Shown here: positions 25,501-36,055 of the stretch, in pieces
Position numbering within the stretch: the stretch's first letter is position 1
Layout of the letters: the number at the start of each line of letters is the position of its first letter
Source: Acanthaster planci
Lineage: Eukaryota; Echinodermata; Asteroidea; Valvatida; Acanthasteridae
Length of the DNA stretch: 64,000 nucleotides
Reading direction: 5' to 3'
Assembly (NCBI RefSeq): GCF_001949145.1
Contig: NW_019091531.1
Span: forward strand, 87,716 to 151,715
Made by a program: the position numbers and the translations under genes
Notes under the pieces: generated by a model
Databases searched by the model: none
Seen by the model: the letters and a program-made list of their open reading frames with translations, nothing else
Told to the model about the DNA's origin: nothing

Positions 25501-27155
25501 GGCCCGATTCCGAGTCTTTAAAGAAGTTCGAGTCCCTCAAAGAGTGGCCGGACTCCAGTCGAAGTTGGGCGAGGGTAGTGCCACAACACTGCCCTTCAAA
25601 TGTTAGAAATGCATGCTACACTACACTCCTGTTACTGCTGATCTGGTGAAGGTCTTCACCTAGGCCTTCATTAGACGTTCGACAGTAGCGTTCGCACTTT
25701 TTTTTTTATTACGGTCAACCATGCACAGCATAGCCCGTTCGTGCACAACCCGTGACAGCGATCAGGCGACACGTATCAAGTATAACCACGAAGGAATAAA
25801 CGCACGTGATTCATCTGTACACAAATTAGTATGGAAATACACATATAAACGAAATGCCTCATGGCATCAAGTGCTCTTTTACAGTATTTCGCTCAATGAC
25901 GTCTACGACATGTACTGTACTACCATGGAGATGCTTACCGATATCTACATGGTGAGGGACACTTCAGCGAGGGAAAAATGCATCTCGCTTGAGTTGGTTT
26001 TATCCTGACATTTTATGAAACCATTAGGTATGACGTTAGCCTCAACGCAGAGAGTTAAAGTTGCATTGAATGTCTTTTGGAAAAGCTCTATTTGACTGTA
26101 TAAAATATGACATTTCAGTCGAATTTAACCAACTTTGTCCGCACAGAGGCGGCCGAACCCTTGCGCACTTATGGGCATCTTGATTTGGCCGTTCCTCTTG
26201 TTCGAACACAATTACCGTAGTTCAAACTACCAAAGAAAACCCCCTAACTGCACTTTCAACTAAATGGTGCATTCATGGTTATCACGACCAATTCATTTCA
26301 GCAGCTGTACAGACGAAGGCCTGACATGATGAGGGATAGAGAGACAAACCCTGCAGTGCGACCCCTAACCATGCGGAAGACCAGGTCGTATATAATTACA
26401 TGGTGCGAGAGGAGAAGGGTTCTTGAGGCGAGACAAGCGTAACCCAAGAACGCGAGGAGAATATTTGGGCCAGATTTTCCCCGGTTAATGTGCCTTTCAC
26501 AACCATGTTTTGTCCACTCTTTTGGCTATTTTGGCGGGGAAAGTCTACTGACTACGTTCTTCTTTTCGATTCCAGTGTTCTCACCTTATCCTATTCGCTA
26601 ATACACGCTGCGCTAGAGGCAAGCAAAGCCTCGATCTGGCCGGTTTACACTATTGGTTATCACACGAACGCGAGTGGAACACGGAATAATGTTGTGCGTT
26701 TGTGTCCCATATGCCACGTGGCCGACGAGACGAGTGGTATCCGCACCAAGCGTGCGTTTGCAATCCGGTTCGTAAGTGTGACGTCACTTCAGTTTAAACA
26801 CGCCCACTGCACATGCACCTAGAGTTACATATATTGATATTGTTACATATATATATGCCGTGTGGTAGTTTTTCAGGTAGCATAAAAGAAATCCCCCACG
26901 TTAATATGTAGTCTGTGTCATGTAATCTTTACGGAACCAGTCTGGAGTTGTATTCTAATAACTATTACCCTAAAGACTCAAATGGTATGTCAGCACCAGA
27001 ATACTGAAACCCTGTTTCTATCTGCACTCCACTATCAATTTATTACATGGAAATTTAGCAGCTGAGAAACAACAATGCTGTCTGTGAGTACAAGTAACAT
27101 GAGATTTCTGTTTGAATATTTATGAAGTGTGGTAGAATAAATACAGCATCTTTCA
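22515..27155. other. Tract without a recognisable gene
   Basis: A 22-base tandem duplication at 23074-23117 is annotated separately. A degenerate block near 25515-25565 has several GAGTCC and CCGAGTC words and may be a worn relative of the GACTCG repeat at 28015. A CRE octamer is at 26779. No open frame resembles a family. Confidence 0.5.
23074..23117 (+). repeat. 22-bp tandem duplication
   Basis: AGTTCGAAAGTCCTCAAGGC followed by AC is repeated at once with a single base change (AAAG to AAAC). It appears to be a recent local duplication. Confidence 0.85.
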
Positions 27156-27159
27156 TTTC

Positions 27160-27264
27160 GGGAAAATAGTCGGAATCACTGGTCCCTCGGTGTAGGTCAG
27201 TTTGACTACCTCCCGACGCGAAGCGGGGGGGAGGTAGTCAGACTGACCTACACCACTATTTCCC
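27160..27264. mobile_element. Foldback element
   Basis: Inner arms 27189-27214 and 27229-27254 start and end GGTGTAGGTCAG and CTGACCTACACC and match over 26 bases with one mismatch. Outer arms GGGAAAATAGT and ACTATTTCCC flank them, separated by an 18-base unpaired insert on the left only. The central loop is GC-rich. It is non-coding. Confidence 0.8.
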
Positions 27265-28010
27265 CTCAAACCATGTTGTATTTGTATACTACCATCTGTC
27301 TTTCTTTGCCGCTTGGGGGTACATCCGACAGGCGCTCTGGTGTATACGTTGTACCATACAAAACTGGTTCCCCGTCATACCTTTCGTGACAGCGGAACAA
27401 GGAACCGGTGAAATTGAACTTGAATAACATTAATATGCATGTCCTGTATCATGCTCCACACGCGTGCTGCGGGCTTACTGTACACTAGTAAAGTGCGCGC
27501 GCAACTTATTACTGAGCAATACTGTGACAACATGAATTATGCATCTCCGGCACCTGTCGAGTGCCTTGACTTCTGACGCACGAAGTGCTGCCTTTGTTTT
27601 TCGAAATGGCGCCGCCCGTGGTCAGCATGTAATACTACAGGCCGGGTTTTTCAAGGCGCAATCCAACGAAAATTACGATTTTGGAAAGCTTTAGGGTGCT
27701 CGTGTGAAAGTCCAAACTCTGAGAAATACGCCGGTGTAAGTAAAATTATCGAGTCATTCTCATTTCGGAAGATATTAGGGTTCAAAGTTTGCGACAATCC
27801 TCAGTGCAGTTTGGATTTCAGGCATTTATGACATGCCTTAAATTAGTAGGGCTGTGGTGGCGATATAGAAGAGACTGGTGGTAAAAGAGAGTAACTACAG
27901 TCCTATTTGTGGGGCTAGTATTTCCAATACTACATCAAAGGTGACTCTGAATCTCTGAATTCTCTTAAATGTATATGTTTTTCCAATACAATGTTAAGGG
28001 TCAGTGACCG
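27265..28010. other. Tract without a recognisable gene
   Basis: I see no supported feature between the foldback element and the degenerate repeat that follows. Confidence 0.5.
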
Positions 28011-28014
28011 TTGC

Positions 28015-28140
28015 ATGACTCGGACTTGGACTCGACCTTTCTGACTCGTGGCTCGGACACGACCTTAAAGACTTGGGACTCGGACTTGGACTCAAGAAAT
28101 GGGACTCGGACTCGATGTTTCGTGACTCGAATACAAGTCT
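28015..28140 (+). repeat. Degenerate GACTCGGACTTG repeat
   Basis: GACTCG, GACTTG and near variants recur about a dozen times in 126 bases with irregular spacing of 6 to 15 bases. The reverse-complement words CAAGTC and GAGTC dominate a second block at 51223-51690, so the two may be one dispersed family in opposite orientation. A frame of 67 codons over it is driven by the repeat. Confidence 0.7.
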
Positions 28141-28144
28141 GCCT

Positions 28145-30640
28145 CCAGCCTACAAGAGAGGCAGTGTCTTCGAACGCACTGGTACATGTACTAGTTTGGG
28201 ACCTTGTCGGTTAGCGCTTGTCTTCATGTAAGGCTCTATTTGTGACTACACCCCCAACAACTGCGAGCCCCCTGGGGCTTGGATAAACGGGCACGAGGAG
28301 TCCATACAGTTCTAGGGTTAGTCTGTGGCAAAGAGGAACGGATTTAAGGAAAATTAGAAGAGAATTCAATTTCCGCTTGATGTGCTTACTGGTAATTCAT
28401 GTGAATAAAGATAACGAACAAACCAATTTGAGATTGGCACTGTGGGGAATTTTGATTTCAACACTTGACTATAGCAATACTTAGGACAAACCAAACATCA
28501 CTTGATGTAGATTTAGTTTCCGATCTTATGTTTTGAGCGTGGATGAGCAATAATAACATGACGAATTTACATAGCGTATTTCAGCACTGAAGTGCTTTCA
28601 AAGCGCGTTCCAATATAAAGTAATTATCTCTGCTCATTGGGAATTTTCGTGCGTAAACAAAACTTCATTGATCTTCAACTAAGGTGATATCGAACAACCC
28701 CAAAAACACTTGTTTTCAAAGAACTGGTTTCTGACGTTACACATTAATTTTAGTATCCAATCTATAAAACCATATTCCCCGTACCCATTAAAGAGCTTTC
28801 TGGACTCCAGTTTTACTATCCATAGCAAATTAAACGCGGCTTTCGAGGCATTTCTTTTTAAGCTTTGCGAGTTAATTATCTTGAAACTGCCTCCCTTGAA
28901 TTCACAGAACTACAAAGCAGAGTTTTATGACGGACATGCAGGCATAACACCATTACGAACCTAAAACGCCTTTTACTTTAGGTTTATTTAACACAGTCAA
29001 TGTGATAACCAAACAATTCCCCCAGTGGACACATGTTTACAGTGCAAATCTTTCTTGATGTCAGATTCGCTTCACTTTAACATACGCCTGTAGTATGTTG
29101 AACCGGCCTTTACAGAGGGAGTTCTTATGTAAATGGTGTGGGGGAAGAGATCTGTCTTAACATTGGCCAATGCGTCTATCATCATGTTCTAACTGATATT
29201 TACATAGGACAGCGGGCTGCTATTAGCAGTAGGTAAAAGTGGAAACAATTGACATGCAAAATCGGATTCATATCGATAACCATCATCCGTCAAAGATCGT
29301 TCGTGGGAGAGCGCCGCAAGGCGTGCTATATTTAACCGGACTACATCATGTGTGCGATATGGCAAGCCACTGCGACCGTCGATGCTCCAACGTACGGCCA
29401 GAGCGGCGCCTCACGACTCGCCATCTGCCTAACGACCCGTACCGCAACTGATGACCACAAGGGACATCGACTGCCAAAAAGACAAGACAGGTGCAGCGGG
29501 CGTGAGGCCGCTCGGTCGTCCTTGGTCGTAAGACAGCAGAGAGCAAGGAAAGGAACATTAACATGTTACGGAAGGAAAAAAAAAACTGACGGAGAGTGTG
29601 GCTGTATAGCTTACTTTCAGAACCAGCGAAAGTTGACCCGAAATTAATAAGATCACAATATAGATAATTATGTATGTTACGATTGGTGAACAAAAGCGAT
29701 AGATGGAACGAGATTTGTAAATGTAGATCGCCAGTCGACTGTCACGAAAGATTATAGGAGTGAAATTAAAGTGATGCTATCAGGGTAACGGCCATGGGTA
29801 TATGCCATTCACCTTGAGTGAAAAAAAGAAAAGCCTTGATGTGACATAACCATGGTAGGAAAAAATGACATGTGGGCATTTCAATTTTCCAAGTGGAACA
29901 AAATTCCGATACAAACGTCCCGGGGGTGGGGGGGGGACTAGCGTAATGATTAAGTTGAAATTGAAGCCAACTCAACACAGCTGCACCACTTGGATGAAAA
30001 CCCTCAAGATTTGCCCCACACATGGCAGACCAGCGCCCTGAAGCAGGGCACTGCATGAGCAAGGGACCCGGGGGGTGTCATCAGGATACAGCCTAATCCC
30101 GGAGCCTTCAAGCGTGAACATTCGGACCTGGGGACGCTACATGGGCGCAATTAAACAACTGGAATCTTGTGCTCATAGACATGAACACATCTGCAGTTTT
30201 GCTCTTCTGACAATTCTGCAGGGAATTTGGTATTTCCGCACACGCACATGAATGCTGAGGTGAATTCCTTGCTTGCAGCGCACATCAATGGGAAACTGTC
30301 TCTCACGGCCTTTTTCCACATTCGGGTTAAAAGAGAAAGACTACACAGCATATTAACAGTTGAGTTGCCTACAGAAGTGCCTTTAGAACACCTGCTGCTT
30401 TGCAAGTAGAGCCTCGTTTTTGTTTCAATATGATAATCACGTGCAAGGATAAACAATTGTCGTCGCAACATTAACTTTGATCAATTTCGTATTCGAATGA
30501 ATTAAAACAAGTTGGAAAAATCTCCGATCATTTCCACCAAACAGGTTTGAGAAACTATTCATTCCTCTTAAATGAGTTAGAGGAAATAGCTTGGAAATTG
30601 TTTTTTAGTTACATCTACTGCAAAATTGGGAATTTCTGTT
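28145..30640. other. Tract without a recognisable gene
   Basis: Overlapping frames at 29346-29693 on both strands are mutual shadows without family resemblance. Small homopolymer runs lie near 29576 and 29931. Nothing is supported. Confidence 0.5.
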
Positions 30641-30641
30641 C

Positions 30642-30822
30642 AATACAGGACCTTTACAATAGTTCGCCTCCAAGAGTTTTCAAAGCATGCACTGGCCATT
30701 CATAATGCGCGAAATCTGTTGACTAAATGCGCGTTTGGAAGGGGTCGACAGATTCCCGCACATTGTGATTGGTCAACGCGTTGCAAATTCTTGGAGGCGC
30801 ATTTTTGTAAGTCGCCCTTATT
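30642..30822. mobile_element. Foldback MITE, family A, copy 2
   Basis: This is the same architecture as 11551-11727. Outer ends begin AATACAGGACC and finish GTCGCCCTTATT. The next arms are TTCGCCTCCAAGAGTTT and AAATTCTTGGAGGCGC, with inner blocks AATGCGCGAAATCTGTT and CGACAGATTCCCGCACATTG. The block TTGGTCAACGCGTTGCAAA is shared exactly with copy 1. The copies are about 70-75% alike by eye, so neither insertion looks recent. Confidence 0.85.
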
Positions 30823-31229
30823 ATGAGAATGCACTACAAACATGGCTACAAAAATATTTCTGACGTACATGTACATTGTAACGGCGGCTATGTGCTGCAT
30901 TAAACCAACAAGTAAATACCACATGTATAAAGCAGAGAGCAGAAAATATGCAACATTTGGACGCAGCTGCGGCTGTGACAAATTCAATTGTTGGCGCTCG
31001 TATCAGTCATGATGTGCGTGAAACTTAAAAGCCCCCCCCCAAAAAAAAGACATCACAAAACGGAAATGAGGTTAAATAGATAAACATATTAAACAATATT
31101 CTTGAAGCACCGCGAAACTTTTGCAGAAATCGTCTAAAAGATCGAATACTTTTATTGATACGCAGCTTTGGATGCTTTCTCAATTCAGATGATTTCTTAA
31201 TTCGGATAAAGTGAAATTTCTGTAAATAG

Positions 31230-31600
31230 ATAAGCAGTTACCTTGTAAAAAAATGTCTAAATTTCTACATTTTTACATTACATTTCTACATTTTTAAATT
31301 TTAACAATTTAAAATTTTTATTACATTTTAAAATAATTTCGAAGTTTAAAAATTCATTCAATCCTGCAGATTATGTTGCATATATAAAATCCATTTGCTC
31401 TTTAAAAAATTCACTCGATTCAGAATTTAAAAAAGATATGAGATCCTTAATATTTTGTTCGGTTTTTGAAAAATATATACTAAACTTCTAAAATATGAGC
31501 TTTTAAAAAATGACATTCGCTTAAAACACATTAAATTGAAAAATAAAATGCATTCAATTTAACAAAAACATATTCCAATTTTTGGACCCTTATTTTACTT
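31230..31600. repeat. AT-rich low-complexity block
   Basis: About 370 bases consist almost wholly of A and T, with repeated words such as ACATTTCTACATTTTTA and TTTAAAATTTTTATTACATT. There are stops in all frames. It could unwind easily, but no origin or attachment region can be claimed from composition alone. Confidence 0.7.
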
Positions 31601-31967
31601 TGTAGTGGATGGCGTACTGCGACCGGTATACCACGGACAGTTCACACAATTCTTGGTACAGACGCGGCCGGAAATGCCCGAATATTAACGATACCATCCG
31701 AATGGTCTTTTTCCTCTCCCCTTTATTTGGCTACCAAATTTAATCTTTGTAACAATTTTTACAGTTTTGAGGAGCATAAAAGAAAAGTGTTGACGTTAAA
31801 CTGAATTTAATATGGACAGGATAAGTTCGGAATGGTTCGACTTTTCCCGGAAATCTGGGGGAGTGTTGGTGACGTGGACCCTCGATAAGAAGAGTAGTCG
31901 GAATCATTGGGTCTGGTATCCAGACAGAGAATTAATATGCAGCAATGTGAACTAGTTTTAGCTAATT

Positions 31968-32311
31968 CGACGCGGCGAGATAAGTACGGTAAGTCCCCAC
32001 GTTGAGATAAATAACTCGCCGCCTCAAGATAATAACTCATCGCGGCAAGATAGTAAGTCGCCACGGCGAGATAGTGACTAGCCGCGGCAAGATAGTAAGT
32101 CGCCGCAGCGAAATAGTAACTCACCGTGGCGGGAAAGTAAGTCGCCGCAGCGAGATAGTAACTCACCGTGGCGAGATAGTGACTCGCCGCGGCAAGACAG
32201 TAAGTCGCTGCCGCGAAATAGTAACTCACCGTGGCGAGAAAGTAAGTCGCCGTGGCGCGATAGTAAGTCGCCGCGGCGAGATGGTAGGTCGCTGCGGCAA
32301 GATAGTATCTC
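31968..32311. repeat. 21-bp GC-palindromic minisatellite, about 16 units
   Basis: The unit is AAGTCGCCGCGGCGAGATAGT, give or take a few changes, with the 10-bp palindrome CGCCGCGGCG at its core. Units vary at a handful of positions (CGCCGCAGCG, CACCGTGGCG, CGCTGCGGCA). Because 21 is a multiple of three and the unit has few stops, several frames on both strands stay open for 94-173 codons and spell seven-residue repeats such as KIVSRRS/EIVTHRG on the plus strand and YYLAAAT on the minus strand. These are best read as by-products. Confidence 0.93.
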
Positions 32312-32314
32312 GAA

Positions 32315-35300
32315 AAAATATTGTGCAAGTGGCCTTACACGCTTCTGTACTTCCGTAAGTATAATAGTTTGCTTTAAAATAAGAAATTCCTTACACACGG
32401 TCTTGAACCCAGTTCTGTCACACAAAATCACCAACTTTGAAACCTGAATGGCGATACTTTCCACACAAGCCAAGCAAACATCTTTCAGACGATTTCCTGG
32501 AGGGAGATCGACGGAAATGTGAGTAACCTAAGCTGTCTCCGAACCGCTACAGAGCCACACAGGCAGCCGACGAAGGAGACGCACAGCATTCCGTCAATTT
32601 TAATATAAACAAGCCCCCGGCAGGGTGTCCGCTTCAAAAGTTCGAATTCCAGCCAATGCGACATAAAATCTGTTCCCAAGAGGCTGGCCGAAGAGTGTTA
32701 AACTGATTTAATTCAGGGTATTAACGCGTGGATATACAGGTAAGCAAAACAGTGTGTCAGTGGAAAAAAAAATAGCGATGCTGATTGGACCTGAGGGAAC
32801 GCTAGGTACAAACAGAATGCTTGAACCATGACACAGCGAGCGATTTCGCTCGACAAAAAAGCGAAACAGGAGGGATCAGTACAGCTGCCGATGTGCCATC
32901 AGTATGTCTCAGTCGAAATAAAAAATCACTCAGAATTTCAACAGTGACGTCAGCGCAGACATGAACCGATCGCACAGCCGATAAATCTTCAATGATTCAC
33001 CGTGTTTGTAGCTCGAGCGCTCGCTGCTGCTGCCGGAATTTGTTCCTGGCAACCCGGTTTCACTTTAATTTGGATCTGTTCCTGTCGCCCTTTAGATGTC
33101 GATACAAGCAGCCTGTGGGGAGAGTCTTGAAGGATGGCTGTTGTATAAATGACTCCAGGTACATCTTATGACCATAAGGAAAATGCTCAGCATTTCCGAG
33201 GACGAATGAGAATTTTTAGTTTTTTTCCACAAACTCTGTTTTTCATCATTTTCGAATATGTTGTTGATTCACAGATCTTTATTTCTATTTTGAGAGGCAG
33301 CTTGTTTCTTTGTTAAAAGTATCTCGTCAACACACAGTTACTGTTCACTGAAGCAACTCCAAATAGACGGAAACAATGAAAACCGTGCAAATGTTTACAC
33401 AGTGAGTATATAGCATGTTCAAGGCAAGTTAATGTTGAAATTAGACAGGCCTTCCCGAGGTTGAGCGGACATTATTTGTGTTAGGAAATTAGGATGGAAA
33501 ATTTACGTTTTCAGTCCCCACAAAATAGGAGAAAAGACGAGCGCAAGTCCCCACAGCTTCTACAACTGAGCAGTTGTGCCCATAATGTGTATAAAATATG
33601 CCCCATCTGAATATTACAAAGAAGTAATATTACTTACACGCACTAACCTCCAATGTTCTCCTAATGTTTAAAAGCTCATTTTGAAAATATTTTGAATATT
33701 CTAACATGTTCGAGTCGATGAGTAGAGGTATACTTAATGTGATCAAAAATGGGAAAAAAGTCACAGCAAATCAGCCTTCAAGCTTTCTCATCTTTTAAAA
33801 GAAATCGCTGAAAACGGCTTACCTCTGGGATGTATTGCCAAGTAAACCGTTAAGTCTAAACCCACTCTTGCGGTAACGTAGGCCTACAGACGGAGGTACT
33901 TGCTCCAGCGAGCACTGAGCTCCCCGATCACTCTGTCTCGGACGCGGGCGATAACTGAAATACCTCTATCCCCCACACATCAGGGGAGATGGTGTTTCCG
34001 TAAAGCAAGCCACATTTGTGTAAACAGATAGCACAATCTCTCAGGGTTCGTGACGCTCGCGATGACAATCACGTGCCCACGACACGCGCTCTCGCTCATG
34101 CGCGCAACGCGCCAATCACAAGAGGCACAGCAGCCAAAACTGGATCAAAATCACCATTCGTCAACGTAAAACTCAGTTTTTGTGGGGATTGGGAGGAGGT
34201 TCACTTGAAAGGGAAGGGGAAGTTGGTGTCTGATAGAGACTAAAATTGACTGATTCGAAAAAGACAAGCCTGCGATCACATCTATATCCAAACTGTTTGG
34301 CTTTTGGTGTTTGTTCATTGACATAACCTTCGTGACTCTTTATAGCATTTACTACCGGTAACTTTCTTGCACTGTTGACATTTATGTTGGCCCACAGAAA
34401 ATAGCGTTTCTGTAAAACCTACTACTGAAAACGAAAATCTGACACATCAGACACATTCCTTGTTAATAGAAACCATATAAGCAATGTAAGCTGTACAATT
34501 TTCTGTGAACATGTATAAACATCAATTTGCATGCCATTTTGACTGGAATGTAATAACTCACTTTCCATCAAGCTGGTCTCGTCATTTTCTTGCATTTTAA
34601 GTTTTAAGACCGATTTTGTGCTTCCACAGATAAAGTGTTTAAAGCCATCTATTTTGTCCAACGATAAGGACTGCCAAAAGCAAAGTCCCTTTTTTAACTG
34701 AGCCGTATGACTGCAGTTAATTAATTAATTCGTAGAGGCACTGACGTCAGTAGCGCTAAGAGAGAATTTGATGCACATATACCGGTTGAGTTCATTATTA
34801 AGACCAGTTCGAAAGCAATCGCTACTATATACGACAATATCTACGTGGTACTGACTAATTTGTGTTAATTCCTTGTCAATGACTCATTGAAGCCCATACC
34901 TGCAACCTAACACTGTTACATCACATTGCGTCAAATGTACATGGCAAATGTACATTTTCAGCGAAAACTTTTTTGTAGGCCCAATGACATAACTTCTAAC
35001 AATCTTTTCATTCAAAAAACGTTTCACGGATTGCCCCTCTACGTCGCACAGCCCTTTGCCAATCGCCCGATTCTTTATAAATTTACCGAATTTTTAACAG
35101 TGCAATTTTAAAATTGCATGAATTTTCAAATCGCCTTTAGGCAAGCATATTTCAGTGTACAGATCAAGGGAAATTAAATTTACAGAAAAGGAAACGTCCC
35201 TCTTCAATTTATCACGAAGTCAACAGAATAATTCACATGCCCCGTTTTCAGTGCTTCCTAAAATTCAAACAAAACTGATATTAAAAGATTTCATTCCATA

Positions 35301-35930
35301 CAATAACTATAGTATCGGCGACGCCACTTTTTCAAGATGACTTGAGCAAGTGGAAACGCCACTCCATTCAGGACGGATGGAGCAAAAGCTGACCTCAAAA
35401 AGGCGTCAGTAATGAGCTATTTCAATCAGTAGGCCTAACGAACCTCGCTGACCTTCATTCCTTCTCATTAACGTGGTGCCCAAGTTTCGCGGAGGGGAAT
35501 CTTGTTTTTTGTTCGTTTCCTCCCCCAGCTTGTCATTAGTGGCTGGACAGAGAAGCTCTCCCTATAGCCCGTTATCATGGTTTTGCAAACCAATTAAGCA
35601 GTCCTTGCGTACACGGCATCTTGCTGGCGTGTTCACTAGTCCGTAGGTCTACAAAGCACAACAGTACCCGTGACCAGTTGCGCAATAAAAGATGAAAAAA
35701 AAATCAACTCATATAATAGAAACCGGGTCCAGAGTCTGTCCAAATGTGCATATATTGGAGGCTCCAAGAACAAGCAAGCCCTCACACAGCGCTGTTCCCA
35801 CGAAGAGTCAATACGTTTTTTTAAGCCTGTACTTCAACTTTGGTGGACACAAAAGTAAGGTGCAATTTGAAGTGATGGGTAAAACTGAGTGAACACAAAA
35901 GGTATTATGACCCAAACAAATGCTTCCTAC
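32315..35930. other. Tract without a recognisable gene
   Basis: Only short frames and isolated palindromes are present, such as CGAGCGA/TCGCTCG near 32838-32853. CRE octamers are at 32945 and 34742, and TAGGCCTA at 33879 and 35430. I see no gene. Confidence 0.5.
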
Positions 35931-35934
35931 ACTT

Positions 35935-36055
35935 CAAATAGGGGTTTGCATGGCTGCCATCTCACGGGCCTTCGCTTTTGTTATTACCCATGGCCTGCGC
36001 TATTGAACAACAGTAATACCCTGCAAGATGGCTACCACGCAAAGCCTCTATAGGC
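35935..36055. mobile_element. Short foldback element
   Basis: The left arm 35942-35968 (GGGTTTGCATGGCTGCCATC) pairs with 36019-36048, which in reverse complement reads GAGGCTTTGCGTGGTAGCCA then TCTTGCAGGG. Pairing continues weakly inward (TTGTTATTACC against GGTATTACTG) to a centre near ACCCATGGCCTGCGC. Confidence 0.6.

Noticed and set aside
25515-25565. GTTCGAGTCC word as a tRNA B box
   Set aside because: No A box, acceptor stem or anticodon arm could be formed around it.
11558-30826. Two open frames with similar peptides (HCNWSTRCKLLEAH and HCDWSTRCKFLEAH), looking like paralogous genes
   Set aside because: Both lie inside copies of the same palindromic MITE; the similarity is DNA-level and the frames end at the element edges.
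31807-32473. Three overlapping long frames (up to 173 codons) with heptad-like repeats
   Set aside because: They are generated by a 21-bp minisatellite with few stops; different frames and both strands are equally open, so no frame is favoured.
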